Assembly (NCBI RefSeq): GCF_029961185.1
Contig: NZ_JASBQQ010000011.1
Coordinates: forward strand, 1 to 64,000
Reading direction: 5' to 3'
From: Albidovulum aestuarii
Lineage (GTDB): Bacteria > Pseudomonadota > Alphaproteobacteria > Rhodobacterales > Rhodobacteraceae
DNA: 64,000 bases
The position numbers were made by a program, and so were the translations under genes. Below the pieces are notes generated by a model, which made no database searches, was not told the DNA's origin, and saw only the letters and a list, made by a program, of their open reading frames with translations. Below, piece after piece: positions 25,940-34,131 of the stretch; within the stretch, counting starts at the first letter, position 1, and every line of letters starts with the position of its first letter.

Positions 25940-26890
25940 TCAACGCCAGTCGAAAAAGTCCGACGGCGCTTGCGACAGAAGCTCCCGCGCCAGATCGGAC
26001 CCGGCCTCGGCCGCATCGGAGGCGGCAAACCGCCGTTCGCCCCGGATCACCTCGGACCCGTCAGGACGCAGGATTTCGCCGCGCAGCCACAATCCCGCGC
26101 CGTCATGCACGGCAAGCCCGGCAATCGGCGTTTCGCACGACCCGTCGAGCGTCGCGAGGAACGCGCGTTCGGCGGTCAGCCGTTCCGCGGTCGGGGCATC
26201 GTGGATCGCCGCCAGCAATTCGCGCGCGCGCTCACAGCTTTCCCGCCGTTCGATCCCGATTGCGCCCTGCGCAACGGCGGGCAGCATCTCGTCAACCTCG
26301 ATCGCGCCTTTCGCGACATAGCCCATGCCCAGACGATTGAGCCCGGCCATCGCAAGGAACGTCGCCGTGGCCGCGCCATCCTCTAGCTTTCTCAGTCGTG
26401 TCTGCACATTGCCCCGGAACTCCACCAGCTTCAGGTCCGGCCGCCGGTTGGCAAGCTGTGCGCGACGACGCAGCGAGGACGAACCGACCACCGCCCCTTC
26501 GGGCAGATCGGCAAGCGAGGCGACCTTGGGAGAGACGAAAGCATCACGCACGTCTTCACGCGGCAGATAGCAATCAAGCACCAGCCCAGCAGGCTGTTCG
26601 ACCGGCATGTCCTTCATCGAATGGACCGCGATATCGATGGTGCCAGCCAGCAGTGCCTCTTCTATCTCTTTGGTGAAAAGCCCCTTGCCGCCGATCTCCT
26701 TCAGGGGACGATCCGCCGCAATCAGCGCGCGGTCGTCACCAGTGGTCTTGATGATGACGATCTCGCAGCAATCCTCGGTCAGCCCGTGGGCCTCCATCAG
26801 CCGCGTGCGGGTCTCAAAGGCTTGCGCCAGCGCCAGCGGAGAGCCGCGGGTGCCGATCTTCAATGGTTTCTGAGCACTAGGTTTGATCAT
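25940..26890 (-). CDS. hemC: Hydroxymethylbilane synthase (porphobilinogen deaminase)
   Basis: HemC joins four porphobilinogen units into hydroxymethylbilane in tetrapyrrole synthesis. The 316-residue product has the family start KIGTRGSPLALAQA, the GSSSLRRRAQL and EFRGNVQTRLRKL segments, and LDGSCETPIAG, whose Cys carries the dipyrromethane cofactor. It is transcribed divergently from hemE across a 103-base gap, an arrangement familiar from Rhodobacter-type genomes. The pathway would feed haem, sirohaem and, if present, bacteriochlorophyll. Confidence 0.97.
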   Translation of the reverse strand: MIKPSAQKPLKIGTRGSPLALAQAFETRTRLMEAHGLTEDCCEIVIIKTTGDDRALIAADRPLKEIGGKGLFTKEIEEALLAGTIDIAVHSMKDMPVEQPAGLVLDCYLPREDVRDAFVSPKVASLADLPEGAVVGSSSLRRRAQLANRRPDLKLVEFRGNVQTRLRKLEDGAATATFLAMAGLNRLGMGYVAKGAIEVDEMLPAVAQGAIGIERRESCERARELLAAIHDAPTAERLTAERAFLATLDGSCETPIAGLAVHDGAGLWLRGEILRPDGSEVIRGERRFAASDAAEAGSDLARELLSQAPSDFFDWR

Positions 26891-26993
26891 GCCCCCGGCA
26901 TAGCCGCGACAGATTGCCCGCGCAATGGGCCCAGCCCCGGGATCGCCTTGACATCCCGTCGCAGGGCGGGGTCAAAGAGGCGACGGAGGCATC

Positions 26994-28019
26994 ATGACCA
27001 AGAAAATCCTGCGCGCCCTTGCCGGTGAAACCCTGCCCACCCCGCCCATCTGGATGATGCGGCAGGCGGGCCGCTATCTGCCTGAATATAAGGCAACAAG
27101 GGCCGAGGCAGGGGATTTTCTGTCGCTGTGCTATAACCCTGATCTCGCGGCAGAGGTCACGTTGCAGCCGATCCGCCGCTATGGTTTCGACGCGGCAATC
27201 CTGTTTGCAGATATTTTGTTGGTGCCGCAGGCACTTGGTTGCGATCTCTGGTTCGAAACCGGCGAAGGGCCGCGATTGTCTACGATCGGGAATCCGGGCG
27301 ACCTTGCGCGCCTGAAGGATCGCGACGGCATTCACACAACACTTGGGCCAGTCTACGAAACCGTTCGTATCCTCAGGCGGGAACTGCCGCCGGAAGTGAC
27401 GCTGATCGGTTTTGCCGGTGCGCCCTGGACCGTGGCCACCTACATGATCGCCGGGTGCGGCACCCCCGATCAGGGACCGGCCCACGCGCTGAAGGCAAGC
27501 GACCGGGCGACCTTCACCGCGCTGATCGACCTGCTGACCGGCGCGACCATCGACTATCTCTCGGCCCAGATCGAGGCTGGGGCAGAGGTGGTGAAACTTT
27601 TCGACAGCTGGGCCGGATCGCTTAAGGGGCAGGATTTCGATGATTTCGCGCTGGCCCCGGCCAAACGCATCATCGCGGAACTGAAATCCCGCCATCCCGG
27701 CCTGCCGATCATCGCCTTCCCTCGGGAAGCGGGCGACCGCTACGAGGGCTTCGCGAAAGCCACCGGCGCCGATTGCGTCGCGCTCGACAATTCGGTGGCG
27801 GCGGAATGGGCGGCGGCGCATGTGCAGAAGGATGGCTGCGTTCAGGGCAACCTCGACCCTTCGCTGCTGGTGACCGGCGGCGACAGGCTGGTGAGCGAAA
27901 CGAAGCGGATCGTAGCAGCCTTTTCAAAAGGCCCACATGTCTTCAATCTCGGCCACGGGATCACCCCCGATGCCGATCCCGAGAACGTGCACCGGATGAT
28001 CGAAGCCGTGCGCGGCTGA
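26994..28019 (+). CDS. hemE: Uroporphyrinogen decarboxylase
   Basis: HemE decarboxylates the four acetate side chains of uroporphyrinogen III to give coproporphyrinogen III. The 341-residue product shows the N-terminal signature [18 protein letters not shown], the second signature [16 protein letters not shown] and the C-terminal [22 protein letters not shown] stands seven bases before the ATG. It is divergent from hemC and convergent with the Asp/Glu racemase-fold gene, whose stop lies five bases away. Confidence 0.97.
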   Translation: MTKKILRALAGETLPTPPIWMMRQAGRYLPEYKATRAEAGDFLSLCYNPDLAAEVTLQPIRRYGFDAAILFADILLVPQALGCDLWFETGEGPRLSTIGNPGDLARLKDRDGIHTTLGPVYETVRILRRELPPEVTLIGFAGAPWTVATYMIAGCGTPDQGPAHALKASDRATFTALIDLLTGATIDYLSAQIEAGAEVVKLFDSWAGSLKGQDFDDFALAPAKRIIAELKSRHPGLPIIAFPREAGDRYEGFAKATGADCVALDNSVAAEWAAAHVQKDGCVQGNLDPSLLVTGGDRLVSETKRIVAAFSKGPHVFNLGHGITPDADPENVHRMIEAVRG

Positions 28020-28023
28020 GCGC

Positions 28024-28770
28024 CTAAAGACCCCGCGAAAAGAGCGATACCCCGGGGGCAACGCCCATCGGCAACCCGGCCAGTGCACGCATGTGCCAGG
28101 CAAGCGCGATGTTCGAGGAAATCACCGGGCGGCCGATACGTCGTTCCGCCTCGGCTGCAATCCCAGCCACGCGCAGATTCGTACAGGAAACAAAGACAGC
28201 GTCACATTCGGCCTGCCCGGCCACCGTTTCGATGGAGGCAAGAATGCTTTCAGGCGATATCCGCGCCACGACCCTGTCGTCGCCCTCCTCAAAGGACGCA
28301 AAGGCAGTGATCTCAAGCCCGTACGCGACAAGAAGGGCCCGCATCGCGGCCGACACGCTTTCGACATAGGGCGTCACGAAACCCAGACGCCGGACGCCCA
28401 GCGCATTGCAGGCTGCAAGCGTGGCGCTGATCGGATCGGTTACCTCTGCCTCGGGATGCACCTCCCGCACACGCTGCCGTACTCCCTCGGGACCGATCAC
28501 GGTCGCGCCAGAGGTGCAGCCATAGCCGATCACATCCAGCGACCTTTCGGGCAGCATCGCGACCGCCGCAGGCAGGGCGTCAGCCATGCTCGCCAGCGTC
28601 TCGGTCGTGACCTCGGGCGGCATCACGATGCGGGTGTGGTAAAGCGCCACGTCCGGTTCCGGAACAAGGAACCGCATCTCGGTTTCAAGGGTTTCGTCTG
28701 CCGGCAACACGACGAGGCCCAATGCGGCCCGCGTGCCCATTCCCGCGTCGATGTCAAACGGCAACTTCAT
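28024..28770 (-). CDS. Asp/Glu racemase-superfamily protein (maleate isomerase-like)
   Basis: A protein of 248 residues from the ATG at 28770, which has GGGGGA ahead of it; the longer frame to 28815 lacks a ribosome binding site. It resembles maleate cis-trans isomerases and arylmalonate decarboxylases of the Asp/Glu racemase superfamily. The two active-site segments with cysteines are present: IGYGCTSGA and VFVSCTNLR. Two catalytic Cys suggest an isomerase or racemase rather than a one-Cys decarboxylase. It is divergent from the Lrp regulator and adenine deaminase, so it may act on an intermediate of the same nutrient, but no substrate is certain. Confidence 0.7.
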   Translation of the reverse strand: MKLPFDIDAGMGTRAALGLVVLPADETLETEMRFLVPEPDVALYHTRIVMPPEVTTETLASMADALPAAVAMLPERSLDVIGYGCTSGATVIGPEGVRQRVREVHPEAEVTDPISATLAACNALGVRRLGFVTPYVESVSAAMRALLVAYGLEITAFASFEEGDDRVVARISPESILASIETVAGQAECDAVFVSCTNLRVAGIAAEAERRIGRPVISSNIALAWHMRALAGLPMGVAPGVSLFSRGL

Positions 28771-28892
28771 CGCTTCCCCCGAACGGGCGGCGCCAATCGC
28801 CTCCATCCTTGTCATTTAGCGCAAATTCAGGGCGAAGTTTGCCCTATGATCCGCCATAGCAATCCGAAATTAGTATCAAACTGCATTTTGTG

Positions 28893-28922
28893 TGATGCAT
28901 TTCCACCTTGCTGCCTGCATCA
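28893..28922. promoter_or_regulatory. Inverted repeat, candidate operator before the Lrp-type gene
   Basis: TGATGCA at 28893-28899 and its exact reverse complement TGCATCA at 28916-28922 are 23 bases apart centre to centre, about two helical turns. They lie in the divergent promoter region between the racemase-fold gene and the Lrp-family gene. This fits binding by a regulator with several dimers such as Lrp/AsnC. The repeat is seen; the binding is inferred. Confidence 0.5.
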
Positions 28923-28957
28923 TACATCAACCGCAGCAGGATCGTCCCAACACCGCC

Positions 28958-29428
28958 ATGTCCTATTCCCTCGACAAATTCGATCTCAAGCTTCTCGAAC
29001 TTCTTCAGCAAAACTGCCGCCAGACCGCAGATGTCCTGAGCGAGCATCTTGGCCTGTCGCCTGCCGCTGTACAGAAACGGCTGAAAAAACTGCGCGATAC
29101 CGGCGTGGTTGAGGCAGAGATCGCCATGATCAGCCCGCGCGCGGTCGGGCGTAGCATGACCATCATCGTCGAAGTGTCGATGGAGCGGGAAAACACCAGC
29201 GTGTTGGAAAGCTTCAAACGCCGGATGCGGGTCGAGCCGTTGGTCCAGCAATGCTACTACACGACGGGAGAGGCCGATTTCATGCTGATCCTCGTGGTGC
29301 GGGATATCGAGGAGTATCAGCGGTTCACGCAGGAGAACTTTTTCGGCTCGCCTGAGGTCAGCAAGTTCACCACCTCTATCGTCATGGACCGGGTCAAGGT
29401 CGGGCTGGCTGTCAGCCTCGACGACTGA
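28958..29428 (+). CDS. Lrp/AsnC-family transcriptional regulator
   Basis: A 156-residue regulator starting MSYSLDKFDLKLLELLQQN, with the N-terminal winged helix-turn-helix (ADVLSEHLGLSPAAVQKRLKKLRDTGVV) and the C-terminal RAM/AsnC ligand-binding domain (SMTIIVEVSMERE, TTGEADFMLILVVRDIEEYQRF). I choose the ATG at 28958 because the extra 22 residues of the longer frame are not family-like. It is 50 bases upstream of ade in the same direction and likely controls itself, ade and the divergent racemase-fold gene. Such regulators usually sense an amino acid or related metabolite. Confidence 0.88.
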   Translation: MSYSLDKFDLKLLELLQQNCRQTADVLSEHLGLSPAAVQKRLKKLRDTGVVEAEIAMISPRAVGRSMTIIVEVSMERENTSVLESFKRRMRVEPLVQQCYYTTGEADFMLILVVRDIEEYQRFTQENFFGSPEVSKFTTSIVMDRVKVGLAVSLDD

Positions 29429-29477
29429 TGCACTGTCCGACGGCCGACGCGACCGGTGAAAGAAAGGCAGCACGAGG

Positions 29478-31175
29478 ATGACTGAGCTTGAACTCCGGAT
29501 CGCGGTGGGGCGCGGCGATGAACCGGCGGATATCGTTCTGAGGGGCGGGCAGATCCTTGATGTCGTGACCGGCGCGCTCGTCGGCGGGGATGTCGCGGTC
29601 TGTGGCGATACCATTGTCGGGATCGGGGCGGATTATGAAGGGCGCGAGGTGATCGACGTCACCGGTCTGACGCTGGTGCCCGGTTTCATCGACACCCATC
29701 TGCATATCGAAAGTTCGCTCGTCACGCCTTTTGAGTTCGACCGCTGCGTTGCCCCACGCGGTGTGACGACCGCGATCTGCGACCCGCATGAGATCGCCAA
29801 TGTGATCGGCGTCGATGGCATCCGCTATTTTCAGGAGGCAAGCCGCCACACGCTGATGGACATCAAAGTACAACTGTCCTCCTGCGTGCCCTCCACGCAT
29901 ATGGAGACGGCGGGCGCGCGGATCGACGCGGCGGATCTTGCGCCCTTGATGAACCATCCCTCAGGCATCGGTCTGGCCGAATTCATGAACTATCCCGGCG
30001 TCATCCACCGTGACCCGGGGGCGATGGCAAAACTCGCGCTCTTCCAAGGCGGTCATATTGACGGCCATTGCCCGCAGCTTTCGGGCCGCGACCTCAACGC
30101 CTATATCGCCGCCGGCATCCGGACCGAGCATGAGGCGACGACGGCCGAAGAGGCGCTGGAGAAGCTTTCGAAGGGGATGCGGGTGCTGATCCGCGAAGGG
30201 TCGGTATCGAAGGATCTTGAGGCGCTGGCACCTGTCCTGACCGAGGCGACCTCGGCCTATCTCTGCCTTTGCACCGACGACCGCAATCCCTTGGATATCG
30301 GCGAACATGGCCATCTCGACTACATGATCCGTCGGCTGATCGAAAAGGGCGCGTCGCCTCTTGCCGTCTACCGCGCGGCGTCCCTTTCGGCGGCCGAGGC
30401 CTTCGGGCTGAAGGATCGCGGCCAGATCGCGCCGGGCAGGCGTGCCGACATTGTCGCGGTCGACAGTCTTGAGGGCTGCCATGCCCAGCTTGTGCTATGT
30501 GGCGGACGGGTAGTGAACGATGCCGCCTTCGCCACGCGGCAGACGATCCCCCCGGTCGGGCGCGGCTCGGTCAGGGCTCCGCTTGTACGACCTGAGAATT
30601 TCCGTGCCCGCGCCAACCGGGTTGAAACCGACGTGATCGGCATCATCGAAGGCAAGATCATCACCGAACACCTGCGCGAGGAGATCGCGATCACCGATGG
30701 CGACAAGCGGCCCGATCCCGCACGCGACCTGATCCGTATCGCGGTGGTGGAGCGGCATGGCAAGAACGGCAACATCGCCACGGGATTCGTGAAAGGCTTC
30801 GGGCTAAAGACCGGCGCCATCGCCTCGACCGTCTGCCACGATCACCACAACATCGCTGTCGTCGGCGCTGACTATGCCGATATGGCGCTGGCCGCGAACC
30901 GGCTGTCGGAGATTGAGGGCGGCTTTGTAGTGACGCAGGGTGGCAACGTTCTGGCCGAGCTGGCACTTCCGGTGGCTGGGCTGATGAGTCTCGATCCCTT
31001 CGAAGCGGTCCGCGACCGGCTGGTGGCCCTGCGCGCGGCGGCGCGGGATCTGGGCGTGACACTGGAGGAACCCTTCATACAGCTCGCCTTCCTCGCGTTG
31101 CCGGTGATCCCCGCGCTGAAGATCACCGACCGGGGCATGGTGGACGTGACGAAGTTCGAGATCATTCCGGGATAA
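29478..31175 (+). CDS. ade: Adenine deaminase
   Basis: Adenine deaminase converts adenine to hypoxanthine and ammonia in purine salvage or catabolism. The 565-residue product is of normal length. It shows the amidohydrolase metal-binding [42 protein letters not shown] and the CTDDRNP segment with the catalytic Asp. The C-terminal ade-specific domain ([17 protein letters not shown]) is complete. It lies just downstream of an Lrp-type regulator. The product hypoxanthine would be a substrate for xanthine dehydrogenase-type enzymes, but the molybdenum hydroxylase at 56768-60346 is far away and not clearly a xanthine dehydrogenase. Confidence 0.95.
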   Translation: MTELELRIAVGRGDEPADIVLRGGQILDVVTGALVGGDVAVCGDTIVGIGADYEGREVIDVTGLTLVPGFIDTHLHIESSLVTPFEFDRCVAPRGVTTAICDPHEIANVIGVDGIRYFQEASRHTLMDIKVQLSSCVPSTHMETAGARIDAADLAPLMNHPSGIGLAEFMNYPGVIHRDPGAMAKLALFQGGHIDGHCPQLSGRDLNAYIAAGIRTEHEATTAEEALEKLSKGMRVLIREGSVSKDLEALAPVLTEATSAYLCLCTDDRNPLDIGEHGHLDYMIRRLIEKGASPLAVYRAASLSAAEAFGLKDRGQIAPGRRADIVAVDSLEGCHAQLVLCGGRVVNDAAFATRQTIPPVGRGSVRAPLVRPENFRARANRVETDVIGIIEGKIITEHLREEIAITDGDKRPDPARDLIRIAVVERHGKNGNIATGFVKGFGLKTGAIASTVCHDHHNIAVVGADYADMALAANRLSEIEGGFVVTQGGNVLAELALPVAGLMSLDPFEAVRDRLVALRAAARDLGVTLEEPFIQLAFLALPVIPALKITDRGMVDVTKFEIIPG

Positions 31176-31182
31176 TCAAAAC

Positions 31183-31208
31183 GTAAGGTGGGATTAAACC
31201 CACATTAC
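31183..31208. repeat. Palindromic repeat element, copy 2
   Basis: A palindrome reading GTAAGGTGGG, ATTA, AACCCACATTAC between the convergent ade and tupA genes. It is closely related to the element at 22818-22840. A hairpin in this convergent gap may help terminate both genes. It looks like a dispersed short repeat of this genome. Confidence 0.6.
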
Positions 31209-31216
31209 TTGACTGT

Positions 31217-32020
31217 TCACATGGCTTCCGCGTTGAAGTGGAAGAGTTGCTGGCCACCGATCTGGTAGCCTTCGATCAGGCCCTTGGCCTTGTCGCTGAC
31301 CAGCCAGTCCTCCAGCGCCTTGGCGGCATCGGCCTTCACATGCGCATGCTTCTCGGGATTGACCGGCAGATAGGCGTATTGGTTGAAGAGCGCCGGATCA
31401 CCTTCAAAGAGCAAATCCAAGCCCGCCTTGTTGTCGAAGTTGAGCCAGCTTGCCCGGTCGGCGAAGATATAGGCATCCATTCCGGCCGCCGTGTTCAGCG
31501 CCGCGCCCATGCCCTGACCGACGGCCTTGTACCAGTCGCCCGCAGGCTCGATCCCGGCCGAGGCCCAGATCTTCAGTTCGGCCTTGTGCGTGCCGCTGTC
31601 ATCGCCCCGGCTGACAAAGGGGGCCTGCGCTTCTTCGATTAGCGCGAAAGCCTCGGATGCCGAGCCTGCGGCCTTCGCACCGGCAGGGTCGCCCGCAGGT
31701 CCAACGACGATAAAGTCGTTGTACATGATCTCGCGCCGGTGAGTGGCGTGCCCTGCCTCCACGAAGGCTTCCTCGGCGGCCTTGGCGTGTACCAGAACCG
31801 CATCCACGTCGCCGGCTTCGCCGAGCTTCAGCGCCTGCCCGGTGCCGACGACCAGCAGCTGCACCTCGATCCCGGTATCCTTCTGAATCTCAGGCAAAAG
31901 CACCTCGGCCAGCCCGGAATTGGCAAACGAGGTCGTCACGGCCATCTTCAGTTCCTCGGCCCCGGCCGCAGTCGCAAGCCAGAGCGCCGACAGGGCGGCA
32001 AAGGCGGTCTTGAACATCAT
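31217..32020 (-). CDS. tupA: Tungstate ABC transporter, substrate-binding protein
   Basis: A 267-residue periplasmic binding protein of the TupA type, which binds tungstate with very high affinity. A signal peptide covers about residues 1-21 (ending ATAAGA). The mature protein starts EELKMAVTTSFANSGL, with the TTS anion-binding motif, followed by LLVVGTGQALKLGEAGDVDAVLVHA and FVSRGDDSGTHKAELKIW, both characteristic of TupA rather than ModA. Its start overlaps the tupC stop (ATGA at 32017-32020), so it is the last gene of the operon. Tungstate would serve tungsten or molybdenum enzymes such as formate dehydrogenase. Confidence 0.88.
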   Translation of the reverse strand: MMFKTAFAALSALWLATAAGAEELKMAVTTSFANSGLAEVLLPEIQKDTGIEVQLLVVGTGQALKLGEAGDVDAVLVHAKAAEEAFVEAGHATHRREIMYNDFIVVGPAGDPAGAKAAGSASEAFALIEEAQAPFVSRGDDSGTHKAELKIWASAGIEPAGDWYKAVGQGMGAALNTAAGMDAYIFADRASWLNFDNKAGLDLLFEGDPALFNQYAYLPVNPEKHAHVKADAAKALEDWLVSDKAKGLIEGYQIGGQQLFHFNAEAM

Positions 32021-32733
32021 GGTAAAAGGTCTCCGTTGATATGGGCCATGGCTTCCGGCGTTTCCGGCCCGGCAAAGAACGCATCCCCGCTGCCGGTCTC
32101 GATCAACCGGCCATCGAAGAGGAAGAGGATATCGTCGGCAAGGCGGCGGGCCTGGCCGACATTGTGGGTCGACATGACGATGCGCGTACCCCGGTCGCGG
32201 GCAGCGATCAGCACACGCTCGATCTCGGCGGTCGAATGCAGATCGAGATTGGCGCAGGGCTCATCAAGTAACAGAACCTCGGGGGCGCGGATCAGCGCGC
32301 GGGCCAAAGCCATCTTCTGCCGCTCGCCGCCCGACAGAACGCTGGCGGGGGCGGTGAGTGTCACATCAAGGCCAACCTGACTGGCGGCCGTCTCGGCGCG
32401 CGCGCGCGCCATCTTCCGCTCCACACCGTCAAGGATCAGCGGATAGGCGATGCAGTCCAGAACGCTGCGCCGCATGAGGACCGGGGTCTGGAACACAAAG
32501 GCCTGCCGGGCACGCACCTCCTCGGCCCCGCCCTGCCAGACCGCGCGGCCCCTGTTGATCCGTTCCAGCCCATGCATGGCCCTCAGAAGCGAGGTCTTGC
32601 CCGCCCCGTTCGGCCCCATGACGACCGTGATCCCCTCACCTTCAAGCGTCAGCGAGACCGGGCCGAGGATACGCTTGCCCTGTCGGCGCAGTTCGACGTC
32701 TTCGAGGACAAGGGGCAGGATCGCACTTACCAT
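32017..32733 (-). CDS. tupC: Tungstate ABC transporter, ATP-binding protein
   Basis: A 238-residue ATPase starting MVSAILPLVLEDVELRRQGKR; the longer frame to 32985 is a shadow over tupB. It has Walker A MGPNGAGKTS, the signature LSGGERQKMALARAL and Walker B VLLLDEPCANLD, followed by the switch His in STHN. The start lies seven bases inside the tupB stop region and the stop overlaps tupA by four bases, so tupB, tupC and tupA are translationally coupled. Confidence 0.88.
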   Translation of the reverse strand: MVSAILPLVLEDVELRRQGKRILGPVSLTLEGEGITVVMGPNGAGKTSLLRAMHGLERINRGRAVWQGGAEEVRARQAFVFQTPVLMRRSVLDCIAYPLILDGVERKMARARAETAASQVGLDVTLTAPASVLSGGERQKMALARALIRAPEVLLLDEPCANLDLHSTAEIERVLIAARDRGTRIVMSTHNVGQARRLADDILFLFDGRLIETGSGDAFFAGPETPEAMAHINGDLLP

Positions 32734-33431
32734 CGGCTGCCCCTTTCGGTGCCCGAGAGCATGTGCAAAGCGAGGTTCACCGCGATGGCGAGCGCGATCA
32801 GGACGAAGCCCAGCGCCAGCGCCAACCCGAAATCGCCCTTGCCCGTCTCCAGCGCGATCGCCGTCGTCAGCACCCGTGTCGCATGGTCGATATTCCCGCC
32901 GACGATCATGATCGCGCCAACCTCGCCGATCGCCCGGCCGAACCCGGCCAGTGCGGCGGTCATCAGCGCCCGCCGCCCGTCCCAAAGCAGCGTTTTGATC
33001 CGCTGCGCCCGCGTTGCATGGAGCGAGATCAGCAGGTCATGGTAATCGGCCCAGAGCTCGCGGATCGCCTGATGCGAGATCGAGGCGATGATGGGCGTGA
33101 TGATGATCACCTGCGCGATGATCATCGCCGTGGGCGTGAACAGGAGCCCGAAGACCCCGAACGGCCCCGAGCGCGACAGCAGAACATAGACGATCAGCCC
33201 GACCACAACCGGCGGCAATCCCATCAGCGCGTTCAGGATTGCAATGGCGAAGCGGCGCAGGCGGAACCGGTTGACCGCGATCCAGGCGCCCATGGGCAAC
33301 CCGAGAACCGAGGCGATCACCGTCGCCGTCAGCGTAACCTGCAAGGATCGCAGGGTAATCTCGGCCAACCCGGGGTCGAGCGTGATGACCAGCCTTGCGG
33401 CTTGCCAGAGCCCCTCGACGATATCGTTCAT
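32727..33431 (-). CDS. tupB: Tungstate ABC transporter, permease
   Basis: A 234-residue inner-membrane permease starting MNDIVEGLWQAARLVITLDPGLAEITLRSLQVTLTA. It has five or six hydrophobic segments and the EAA-type coupling loop near LISLHATRAQRIKTLLWDGRRALMTAALAGFGRAIGEVGAIMIVGGN, which is very typical of TupB/ModB-type permeases. It is the first transporter gene after a 126-base gap with repeated operator-like sites. The gene order B-C-A with the binding protein last is less common than A-B-C. Confidence 0.88.
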   Translation of the reverse strand: MNDIVEGLWQAARLVITLDPGLAEITLRSLQVTLTATVIASVLGLPMGAWIAVNRFRLRRFAIAILNALMGLPPVVVGLIVYVLLSRSGPFGVFGLLFTPTAMIIAQVIIITPIIASISHQAIRELWADYHDLLISLHATRAQRIKTLLWDGRRALMTAALAGFGRAIGEVGAIMIVGGNIDHATRVLTTAIALETGKGDFGLALALGFVLIALAIAVNLALHMLSGTERGSRW

Positions 33432-33472
33432 GCCTCAGCCGCCCCGCCGGTTGCGAATCTCCCTTCCTCCAT

Positions 33473-33531
33473 AGAGGGACATTATGGGGCTGAAAACGGA
33501 CAAGGTGACGTTTCAGAGGGACATTTTGTCC
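33473..33531 (-). promoter_or_regulatory. Direct repeats and palindrome upstream of tupB
   Basis: The 11-base word AATGTCCCTCT (minus strand) occurs twice, at 33473-33483 and 33515-33525, exactly 42 bases (four helical turns) apart. The second copy overlaps a perfect 13-base palindrome of GGACA and TGTCC arms at 33519-33531. The first copy has a degenerate form of the same palindrome. Position just ahead of tupB suggests the operator of a tungstate/molybdate-responsive regulator; no such regulator gene is in the window. Confidence 0.6.
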
Positions 33532-33557
33532 ACTTTGGCCGGTCGGGCCTAGAGTGC

Positions 33558-34064
33558 TTATTCCACCGCGCGGTGGCACCAGTCCAGAATGGCATCGAAA
33601 TCCAGCGGCAGGGATTCGGCCAGCCCATGGGCGAAGGCCTCGAACCCCGGCAGGTTGGCGCTGTTGACCGCCGTCAGGACTGGTACACCCGCCGTCAGCG
33701 CCCGGCCGATAACGGGGCGGAAGCCGCGCCCGTCGATTTCCTGCTTGCCGAACTTGTTGACGATCAAAAGGCGCGGCCCGGGCTTTGCGTCCAGCGCCGC
33801 CTCGACCATGCCGACGGCCTGTTCCAGGCCGGACGGGTCGAGCCTACATCCCTTGGCGAGCGACCCGAGGTTCTGCGATATCCGCACGATCCGGTCAGCA
33901 GCCAGCACATGCAGGTCCATGTCGCAGGGATGCATCTCTCCGCGTTCGGAATTGACCTGAACGGCGCCCGCAAGCGGCCAACCTTCGTCATGCAGGCGCC
34001 GGGCCAATTCGGCCAGCACCCGGTCCGCCGCGCCGCGTCCTTCCGCGATGACATAGCCGAGCAT
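33558..34064 (-). CDS. DUF2478 protein (molybdenum-associated, unknown function)
   Basis: This 168-residue protein belongs to DUF2478, a small family often found beside molybdenum or tungsten transport and cofactor genes. It begins MLGYVIAEGRGAADRVLAEL, where a glycine-rich turn follows a beta strand, and it contains LLIVNKFGKQEIDGRGFRPVIGRAL, resembling a nucleotide-binding fold of the nucleoside-triphosphatase type. Enzyme activity is unproven. I take the ATG at 34064 with AAGGGG nine bases ahead. It lies upstream of tupB in the same direction and is divergent from fdhD, so it sits between tungstate uptake and cofactor insertion. Confidence 0.7.
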   Translation of the reverse strand: MLGYVIAEGRGAADRVLAELARRLHDEGWPLAGAVQVNSERGEMHPCDMDLHVLAADRIVRISQNLGSLAKGCRLDPSGLEQAVGMVEAALDAKPGPRLLIVNKFGKQEIDGRGFRPVIGRALTAGVPVLTAVNSANLPGFEAFAHGLAESLPLDFDAILDWCHRAVE

Positions 34065-34131
34065 CAACCGCATCCCCTTGAAACCCCTTCCGCCGAAATA
34101 CAAGATGCAGGCCGAAACGGAAAGTCACCCG

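Noticed and set aside
26948-26970. Perfect TTGACA ahead of hemE as a promoter
   Set aside because: The sequence 17-18 bases downstream (GTCAAA/TCAAAG) is a poor -10 and the start would fall almost on the ribosome binding site, so it was not annotated.
34078-34131. Upstream ATG codons for FdhD at 34078 and 34105
   Set aside because: No ribosome binding site, and the extra residues overlap the divergent DUF2478 promoter region; the ATG at 34132 with GGAAAG fits better.
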